The notes under the pieces were generated by a model. The model was given only the letters and a program-made list of their open reading frames with translations, did not search any database and was not told the origin of the DNA. The position numbers and the translations under genes are program-made. Shown in pieces: positions 1 to 6,700 of a DNA stretch of 9,538 bases (position 1 is its first letter; every line of letters starts with the position of its first letter). The DNA is from Verrucomicrobiota bacterium (lineage in GTDB: Bacteria; Verrucomicrobiota; Verrucomicrobiia; Limisphaerales; UBA11358), in the NCBI GenBank assembly GCA_026225155.1, contig JAMFSG010000266.1, positions 1 through 9,538 on the forward strand, written 5' to 3'.

Positions 1-1
1 A

Positions 2-121
2 ACCGGAACCGCCGATGTCACAGCCGTTACTTCTGGTTCCCATAAATCAGCCGCCAATATCGAATCACTTTTGTCCGGCCACAAAAATACGCTGCCACTT
101 TTGACCGCCCACCATGAATGA
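2..121 (+). CDS. 3' end of an unidentified upstream gene (partial)
   Basis: Frame 2 is open from the left edge and ends at the TGA at 119-121, giving about 39 residues (it ends ...NTLPLLTAHHE). The stop lies 8 nt inside the next gene, whose ATG is at 114. This kind of stop/start overlap is typical of translationally coupled operon genes. The other two forward frames stop earlier (about 45 and 104). In related flagellar operons the gene before flgN is often flgM or a FlgJ-type rod-binding protein, but the visible tail has no motif I can assign to either. It could also be non-coding leader; the call rests on the open frame and the overlap only. Confidence 0.45.
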   Translation, partial: TGTADVTAVTSGSHKSAANIESLLSGHKNTLPLLTAHHE

Positions 122-611
122 TCTGCTCCACAACTTGATAGAAGCGCTGCGCGAGGAATTGAAGCAGTATGGCGAGATGCTTGCCATATTGGAGTTGCAG
201 CAGGACACCGTCGTCAAACGCCACGCCGCCGATCTGCTGCAAAATGTTGCGAGCGTCAATGCGCAGGCGGATGTGATTGCCGCCGTGCGGCGCGAACGCG
301 AACAGCATCAGCGCAATGTCGCGCGGCAATTGGGTTTGAGCGACGACGCGAGTTTTTCCGTCATCACGCCGTGTTTGCCGGCGGATTATCGGCCATTGGT
401 GGACGCATTGGTGTCGGAAAATAATGAATTGCTGGCGCGCGTGCATCATCGCACGCGGCAAAATCATTTGCTGTTGAGTCACGCGGTGGAATTGATGCAA
501 CAATTGATCAATGCGATTTTTCCGGGCGACGGTCCGAAGACGTATGATCACACGGGACGGTTGCCGGCGAATCATTTACCGCAACGTTCACTTTACGAAA
601 GCGTCGGTTAA
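114..611 (+). CDS. flgN: FlgN-like flagellar export chaperone
   Basis: This 165-residue protein is probably the cytoplasmic FlgN chaperone, which binds the C-termini of FlgK and FlgL and delivers them to the flagellar type III export gate. The N-terminal half (residues 1-70) is a charged, Leu/Glu-rich helix of the FlgN type (MNDLLHNLIEALREELKQYG). The second half has the Asn-rich helix usual in the family (LVSENNELLARVHHRTRQN, then LLSHAVELMQQLINAIF). The tail contains KTYDHTGR, matching the family's terminal Tyr-Asp/Gly pattern. Length is close to the usual 140-160. FlgN sequences diverge strongly, so the position immediately before flgK and flgL is the main support. The ATG at 114 overlaps the stop of the upstream frame and has no Shine-Dalgarno, but it gives the expected N-terminus. 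Confidence 0.8.
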   Translation: MNDLLHNLIEALREELKQYGEMLAILELQQDTVVKRHAADLLQNVASVNAQADVIAAVRREREQHQRNVARQLGLSDDASFSVITPCLPADYRPLVDALVSENNELLARVHHRTRQNHLLLSHAVELMQQLINAIFPGDGPKTYDHTGRLPANHLPQRSLYESVG

Positions 612-619
612 ATAAATTT

Positions 620-2050
620 ATGATAAGTTTATTTGGCACCTTGAACATGGCGGAACGCTCCATGCAGGCGGAGATGACGGGCGTGAATGTCGCGGGACAA
701 AATCTCGCGAATGTCAGCACGACGGGCTACACGCGCCAGACGGTGGACATCGAAACGAGCCCGAGCATTTCGACGGAATTCGGTTCACAAGGCACGGGCG
801 CGGACGTGGTCGCCATTCAACAAGCGGTCAATACTTTGTTGAACGGCCAGATCCAAACGCAGCAGAGCGCCAGCGGTTATTGGACCGCACAACAAAGCGC
901 GTTGCAAAGCGCGGAGACAAGCTTGGATGAATTTCTCAACGGCACGGCGGCGACTTCAACCACTTCCGGCAACAGCACGACGGACACGGGATTGTCCGGC
1001 CAGTTGACGGGATTGTTCAATGCGTTTCAAGCGGTCGCCACTTCGCCGACTTCAATTCCCGCGCGACAGGCATTGGTCAGCCAGGCGCAAACTTTGGCGA
1101 CGACGTTCAATCAAATTGACAGCCAGCTTGACGCGACAAAAACGTCGCTGAACACCTCGCTGACGGATGGTGTTTCATCCGCGAACACTTTGATTTCGGG
1201 CATCGCGCAATTGAATGGACAAATCGCGTCCGCCGAATCCGGCGGCGGCACGCCGAACGATCTGCTCGATGAGCGCGAGCAGGATCTGGAAAATTTATCC
1301 AACCTTACCAATATCCAAACGAGCACGGGCACGAATGGCGCAGTGGATGTGAGCATCGGCGGACAGTCGCTGGTTTCCGGCAACAAAGTTTTGGACACGT
1401 TGCAAACTTACGATGCTTCCAGCGATGGCAGCGGACAATTGCTGATTCAAACGGCGACCGGCGGCGTGAACCTGACGCTCACGGGCGGTTCGATGCAAGG
1501 CACGATTGACGCGCGCGACGGTGAATTGGCGACGATGCAAAACAGCATCAACACGCTGGCTTCCACGCTGATCAACCAAGTCAACACGATCAGTAGCGCC
1601 GGCTACAGTTTGACCGGTTCGACGGGCGCGAATTTTTTCAACGGCACCGATGCGTCAAACATCACGGTCAATTCGGCGCTCGTGAACAATCCATCATTGA
1701 TTCAGGCTTCGGGCAGCGCAACCGCGAGTGGCGATAATTCCATCGCCTTGCAACTGGCAGATTTGGCGACGGCCACGCAAGCCGGTTTGAACAACGAAAC
1801 TTTTGGCGATTCGTATGACGTCACGGTGGCCGGCCTCGGTGACGCGTTGCAAACGGCGAACAATCAGGTTTCAAACCAGTCGGCAGTGACCAACATGTTG
1901 GCGACGCAAAGAAGTTCCACGAGCGGCGTGAACATTGACGAGGAGATGACGAACTTGATGAGTTTTCAGCGGGCTTACGAAGCGTCGGCCGAGCTGGTGA
2001 CGACGGTCAATCAAATGATGCAGACGGTGAACAACATGAAAACGTCCTGA
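620..2050 (+). CDS. flgK: Flagellar hook-associated protein 1 (FlgK)
   Basis: FlgK (HAP1) is the first junction protein between hook and filament; it is exported and lies outside the cell. The N-terminus MISLFGTLNMAERSMQAEM followed by GVNVAGQNLANVSTTGYTRQ is the classic rod/hook-family start with the NxANxxTxGYxRQ signature, which fixes the start codon at 620. Residues 212-227 (PNDLLDEREQDLENLS) match the conserved FlgK core segment. Residues 438-473 (NIDEEMTNLMSFQRAYEASA and on) are the C-terminal coiled-coil helix that packs into the filament core. At 476 residues it is shorter than enteric FlgK (about 547), so the variable outer domain is reduced. It is rich in Ser, Thr, Asn and Gln, with no Cys and only three Lys. 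It starts 8 nt after flgN, with no visible Shine-Dalgarno. Confidence 0.96.
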   Translation: MISLFGTLNMAERSMQAEMTGVNVAGQNLANVSTTGYTRQTVDIETSPSISTEFGSQGTGADVVAIQQAVNTLLNGQIQTQQSASGYWTAQQSALQSAETSLDEFLNGTAATSTTSGNSTTDTGLSGQLTGLFNAFQAVATSPTSIPARQALVSQAQTLATTFNQIDSQLDATKTSLNTSLTDGVSSANTLISGIAQLNGQIASAESGGGTPNDLLDEREQDLENLSNLTNIQTSTGTNGAVDVSIGGQSLVSGNKVLDTLQTYDASSDGSGQLLIQTATGGVNLTLTGGSMQGTIDARDGELATMQNSINTLASTLINQVNTISSAGYSLTGSTGANFFNGTDASNITVNSALVNNPSLIQASGSATASGDNSIALQLADLATATQAGLNNETFGDSYDVTVAGLGDALQTANNQVSNQSAVTNMLATQRSSTSGVNIDEEMTNLMSFQRAYEASAELVTTVNQMMQTVNNMKTS

Positions 2051-2083
2051 TTTTAATCGCCATCAGATTTAACGAGATTAATT

Positions 2084-3028
2084 ATGCGCGTTGCCACCAA
2101 TTCCTATACGAACACGATGCTGGACGAGTTCAGCTTGCTGAAAAACCAGCAGGTCAACTTGCAGAATCAGGTGGCGACAGGATTGAGCGTGCAAGCGCCG
2201 TCGGATAATCCCAGCGCGATGGAAACGACGTTGGATGATTTGTCGAGCCAAGCAACGCAGCAACAATACAGCAGCAACATCACCACCGCGCAGTCGCAGG
2301 CGAATTCGATTTACAGTGTTTTGCAATCATTGCAGACATTGACCAGTCAGGCGGGAACGATTGTGACGGAGGCGGGCGACGCGACTAAATCCCAGACGAA
2401 TTTGAATAGTTACGCGACGCAAGTGTCATCCATGATCAAGGAAGCGTTGCAATTGGTGAACACAAAAGATCCCTCGACGGGACAATATTTTTTTGGCGGA
2501 ACGGATTCGTCGCAACCGCCATTCACCGCGACGACGGATGCGAACGGCAATATCACGGGCGTGACGTATTCGGGAAATTCTTCCGTCAACCAAATCGAGA
2601 TTGCTGCGGGCGTCACGGTGGCGGTGGGCGTGCCGGGCGCGAATACTTCCAGTTCCGGCGCGGCGGGTTTGGTCACCAACAGCCAGACGGGCGCGGATTT
2701 ATTCAACCATTTGATTGCGCTGCAAAACGATTTGACTTCCGGCAATACGACGGCGATTTCCGGCACGGACGGAACGAATCTGCAAAATGATGAGGACAAC
2801 ATGACTTATCAGGTGGCCAACAATGGCAATATTCAAACGCAATTGAACACCGCCGCGTCGTTTGCCACCAGCCAGTCCAATTCGTTGACGACTTCCATTT
2901 CCAATGCGTCCGGCGCGGACCTGGTGACAACGATGACGGAATTGAACCAGGTGCAAACCGCCTATCAGGCCGCGCTCGAAAGCAGCGCGAGCATCATGCA
3001 ACTTTCCATCCTGAATTTCCTGGCTTAA
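2084..3028 (+). CDS. flgL: Flagellar hook-associated protein 3 (FlgL)
   Basis: FlgL (HAP3) is the second junction protein, placed between FlgK and the flagellin filament. It is a flagellin homologue secreted by the flagellar export system. The 314-residue protein has the flagellin-type N-terminal helix (MRVATNSYTNTMLDEFSLLK) with the marker ATGLSVQAPSDNP at residues 31-43. A YFFGGTD segment at 135-141 is typical of FlgL (usually YxFGGT). The C-terminal helix ends TAYQAALESSASIMQLSILN. Length is normal for FlgL (about 300-320). Composition is striking: 84 Ser/Thr by my count, one Arg (residue 2), four Lys, and no Cys or Trp. The 33-nt gap before it is the largest in the block and holds no clear promoter, hairpin or strong ribosome binding site. 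Confidence 0.95.
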   Translation: MRVATNSYTNTMLDEFSLLKNQQVNLQNQVATGLSVQAPSDNPSAMETTLDDLSSQATQQQYSSNITTAQSQANSIYSVLQSLQTLTSQAGTIVTEAGDATKSQTNLNSYATQVSSMIKEALQLVNTKDPSTGQYFFGGTDSSQPPFTATTDANGNITGVTYSGNSSVNQIEIAAGVTVAVGVPGANTSSSGAAGLVTNSQTGADLFNHLIALQNDLTSGNTTAISGTDGTNLQNDEDNMTYQVANNGNIQTQLNTAASFATSQSNSLTTSISNASGADLVTTMTELNQVQTAYQAALESSASIMQLSILNFLA

Positions 3029-3035
3029 AAACGAA

Positions 3036-3470
3036 ATGAATTCTGCCGACACCATCGAAAAAGAAACCGCCCCGGCGACCGCGTCCAACAATCTGGTTTG
3101 CCTGCCGCTGGGACTTTTGGGTTTTGAGCAGATCAAAAATTACGCGCTGCTCGCCGATCCCGCCGAAAAACCATTCGCGTGGTTGCGGGTGGCCGATGAC
3201 AAATCGCTCGCGTTCGTGGTGATTGATCCGTTCGTGGTCCTGCCGGATTACAAACCGGAAATCCCGCAATCGGATGTGGAATTTTTGGGGATCAAAGAAG
3301 CCGGCGACGCACTGTTGCTTGGCATTGTGACCATTCACGGCCACATGCGCGCGACGATGAATTTGAAAGGTCCGGTCGTCATCAACCGCCACACGCACAC
3401 CGGCAAACAAGTCATCATCACGAACGCGGTGGATTATTCCGTGCATCATCCGCTGCCGGTCGCGGCATAA
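3036..3470 (+). CDS. fliW: Flagellar assembly factor FliW (CsrA antagonist)
   Basis: FliW is a small cytoplasmic protein that binds either flagellin or CsrA. When flagellin is exported, free FliW sequesters CsrA and relieves repression of flagellin translation. The 144-residue product shows the family motifs in order: LPLGLLGFEQ (residues 23-32), then KPFAWLRVADDKSLAFVVID with the following PFVVLPDY, and TMNLKGPVVIN (107-117) followed by KQVI (124-127) and DYSVHHPL. The first 18 or so residues before the conserved core are a poorly conserved extension; a later start is possible, but no better in-frame ATG precedes the core. It starts 7 nt after flgL and ends 7 nt before csrA, the standard fliW-csrA pairing. 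Confidence 0.95.
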   Translation: MNSADTIEKETAPATASNNLVCLPLGLLGFEQIKNYALLADPAEKPFAWLRVADDKSLAFVVIDPFVVLPDYKPEIPQSDVEFLGIKEAGDALLLGIVTIHGHMRATMNLKGPVVINRHTHTGKQVIITNAVDYSVHHPLPVAA

Positions 3471-3477
3471 TTTCGCC

Positions 3478-3708
3478 ATGCTGATCCTCTCGCGAAAATT
3501 GGGTGAAAGCATCGTGATTGATGGAAACATCCGCATCAAAATCATGCGCGTGGACGGCGACGTGGTTAAGATCGGCATCGAAGCGCCCGCATCCGTGCCC
3601 GTGCATCGCCAGGAAGTTTACGAAGAAATCCAGCGCAACAATGAACAGGCGCTGGCGAAACCCAATGTGACGCTGCCTAAATTGGCAGGATCAGCGGCGA
3701 AAACGTAA
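3478..3708 (+). CDS. csrA: Carbon storage regulator CsrA (RNA-binding translational regulator)
   Basis: CsrA is a homodimeric RNA-binding protein that recognises GGA motifs in mRNA leaders and, in FliW-containing bacteria, represses flagellin translation. The 76-residue product begins MLILSRKLGESIVIDGNI and retains the RNA-contact residues L4, R6, V42 and R44 (in PVHRQEVYEEIQ). It also has Asn at position 55, the position known to matter for FliW binding in Bacillus subtilis CsrA. The C-terminal tail extends about 15 residues beyond enteric CsrA (61 residues), as in CsrAs partnered by FliW. Its stop codon is only 2 nt from the next gene. No Shine-Dalgarno is visible before the ATG. Confidence 0.97.
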   Translation: MLILSRKLGESIVIDGNIRIKIMRVDGDVVKIGIEAPASVPVHRQEVYEEIQRNNEQALAKPNVTLPKLAGSAAKT

Positions 3709-3710
3709 GC

Positions 3711-6700
3711 ATGAAAAACTCTGTCTTTACCGGCAAAGAAAACCAGGTTGCGTCAACGTTTTCGCCAGGCGTGCCGGAGATTTCCGCCAACTATTTTCTG
3801 AAGCCGGGTTATCAGTCGCGCCCGCAGCCGCAATATTTTGAAGATACAGTTCACGACGGTAAAACCTGGCAGCCCGATGTGTATCCGCTGGCTGCCGAAA
3901 TTGCCCGCCGACTTGGTGCGCGACGTATTATTGATGTCGGTTGCGGTCGTGCTCACAAGCTGGCCCAGTTGCAGGGTGAGTTTGAAACCATCGGCGTGGA
4001 TTTTGGAAGCAACCTCGAATTTTGCCGCCGCCAATATGCGCAAGGTAGCTGGATTGAAGCGGATTTTGAACGATCCGGGTCGCTGCCGGTTTTAACGGAA
4101 GCTGCCACGGACGCGGTGGTGATTTGTGCCGACGTGATTGAGCACATGATGAAGCCGGAAGCGTTGCTGGAAAAAATTCGTCATTTGCTGGAACACGCAT
4201 TGGTAGCGGTGATTTCGACGCCGGAACGCGATCTTAATTGGGGTTTGGCCCACGCCGGTCCGCCGCCGAATCCCTCCCATACCCGCGAATGGAATTTGGT
4301 GGAGTTCGCCGAATTTCTTCGTGATGCAGGATTGAGCGTGGAATTTATCGGCGTGACTCGGAGTCATGACCATGACCCGGCGCGCAAAACGATTTTGGCG
4401 GTGGTCGGCAATCATCATCTGCTCCACCTGACGCGTTTTGCGGGCAAAGATTTTTCGGAAACGAATGGCACGCGCGAAAAATTCCAAAACTGGCTCGCGG
4501 AATTGAATGGTGATTTGCCGGCGGCGACGCCAAAAATTTCAACGCCGGAAAATCGCTTGCTTCAAGTCGGCGCAAAATCAGTTCGCCCGGTTTTGCCGAA
4601 ACGTCTGAACTTCGCGTTGCTCACGCACAACGCGCTTGATTACACCAAACTGTGTCTTGAGAGCCTGAAAAAAACCACGCCGCTGCCATATAATATTTTC
4701 GTCGTAGATAATCTTTCTTCTGATGACACACCGAACTGGCTCGCAGCGCAGAACGATCCGGATTTGCATTATGAAATCAGTCCGGTGAATCTCGGTGTGC
4801 CGGGCGGACGCAATCGGTTGATCCAAAATATTCTGCCCCACTTGCCCGACGATGGCTTCATTGTTTTTTTCGACAACGACTTGGAAATGTTGCCCGGCTG
4901 GTTTGAACATTTTTTTGAACTGCTGGAAACGCATCCTGAAATCGGCATCGCCGGCAAAATCGGGCACGACATTTTGGTTCACGCAGAAACCCGCGAGCTG
5001 CTGCAATCCGCCATTACCATTCCCACTTCAGTGGATGTAGCCAGCGGCGGTTTTGCCTGCTGGATCCGCGCGGCGACCATCAAAGCGGTTGGTCTCTTCG
5101 ATGAAAAGTTAGGTTTGTTTTGGCATGAGGATGATGATTATTCCGTTCGCGCCGTTGCGGCCGGATGGGAAGTTTATGGCGTCCCGCTCGCGCCGATCAT
5201 TCATCACGAACACAAGTCGGGCGCGGCCACGCCGGGGGCGGTCGCTCGCGGCGGTTCCCCGGAAAATTTGCGTTACCTTGTCGAAAAATGGCGGCAACTC
5301 GGCTATGTGGATGCCGACGGTCGTATCATCCACCCGGCACGAAAAACTTTGTCGGCGGCACAATTTCAGGCCAATACCATCCATCGCACGTTCTCCCGCC
5401 CAGTCACCATCGGCGTTGACGGGCGAACTTTTTACCTCACCGATTCCACGTCGCGCGGCATTGGCCACTACGCTTTCCATCATCTGAAAAGCGCGGCCCA
5501 AATGCGACCGGACTGGCGCTTCCTGATTTACATCGAGGAAGACAAATTAAGTTCAACGATGGAACGATTGGTCACGCTGCCTAACGTGCGGGTTAAATTA
5601 CTGGATGACTTTCGTCCGGAAGAAATTGATCTATTTCACGTCACCGACCCGATGAATTTTTCGACCGGATTTGATTCGCCGGCGCGTCTTTGTCCGGGCC
5701 GGCCAAGCACCGCGATTTTTTATGACGTCACGCCGTTGCGATTTTACTGGAACGGTTTTTCGGAGCCGCATCGTCAGGCATATCTGGCGCGGCTCGAGCA
5801 ATTTCGCAGGCGTGGCGTCACGATGCTCGCGATTTCCGAATTCACCCGTCAGGATTTGCTGAAAGCCTCGCCGATGCCGCCGGAAAAAGTCGTTTCCATC
5901 ATGGCGGGATTGAACCGGCCGGAAAAAGAAACTGAAATCACCGCGGCGCTTGTGGCGGAAGTGCGCGCGAAATACGGCATCACCCGGCCTTTTTTCCTGC
6001 ACGTCGGCGCGTTGGATCCGCACAAAAATTTTACCGGCGTGCTTCAGGCCATGGACCGCATTCGGGTTTCCGGCGGCGTCCAATTGGTGGTCGTCGGCCA
6101 GAAAGAACATTTCCTCAAGGCCACGGCGGACCGTTGCGCCCAGTTGAAACTGAACAATCTGGTATTTCCCGGCTACATTCCGCGCCTGGATCTGGAAGTG
6201 TTATATCACGAAACCATCGCGTTGTTATTTCTTTCGCACTACGAAGGTTTTGGTTTTCCCGTGCTGGAAGCGATGGCGCAAGGTTGTCCCGTGGTCACGA
6301 CGAATGTCACCTCGATTCCCGAAGTGGCCGGTGACGCCGCGCTGATGTTTGCGCCGGATGATCATGCAGCGATTGCCCGCGGCATGCAGCAATTGCACGA
6401 CAGCCGTTCGTTGCGGGAATCGCTTCGTATCAAGGGCAGGGCGCAGGCCGCCAAATTTCCGTGGACCAAACCGGCGCAAAAAACCATCGCCGTCTGGGAA
6501 CAAATCCTTGGCCTCGCGCGCCCGGATGCACCCGCATTGCAGGAAGAACAAAACGTCGAAATCTCTGCGCAAAAGTCCGCGCCAAAAATCTCATCCGGGA
6601 ATATCGCGTCCGGCGGCGCGGTGGAAAAAAGTGTTCACCCGCCCGAGCTGGTTTGGTTTGCGTCGTGGCAGAATCCGAGCGGTTATGGCAGCGAAGCGCT

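Noticed and set aside
27..575. Minus-strand open frame of 182 codons opposite flgN
   Set aside because: Its composition is shadow-like (Arg/Gln/His-rich) and it has no family motif. The + strand frame fits FlgN by motif and by context.
2051..2083. The flgK-flgL gap as a possible internal promoter or terminator
   Set aside because: The 33 nt are A/T-rich but contain no hairpin and no -35/-10 or sigma-28/sigma-54 pattern that I can recognise.
3673..3688. Small inverted repeat CTGCC-TAAATT-GGCAG near the end of csrA, followed by GA to form AGGA, considered as a terminator or a CsrA autoregulatory hairpin
   Set aside because: The stem is only 5 bp, lies inside the csrA coding sequence, has no T-run, and the GGA is outside the loop and 20 nt from the next start. 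It is too weak to call.
5109..6110. Several short open frames on both strands within the megagene, which could suggest small separate genes
   Set aside because: The single + frame from 3711 carries conserved motifs right through this region, so the short frames are shadows.
6495..6650. Possible gene boundary between the first and second GT4 domains
   Set aside because: The linker (about residues 934-979) is Ala/Ser/Pro-rich and has no in-frame stop or convincing restart, so it is better read as an interdomain linker.
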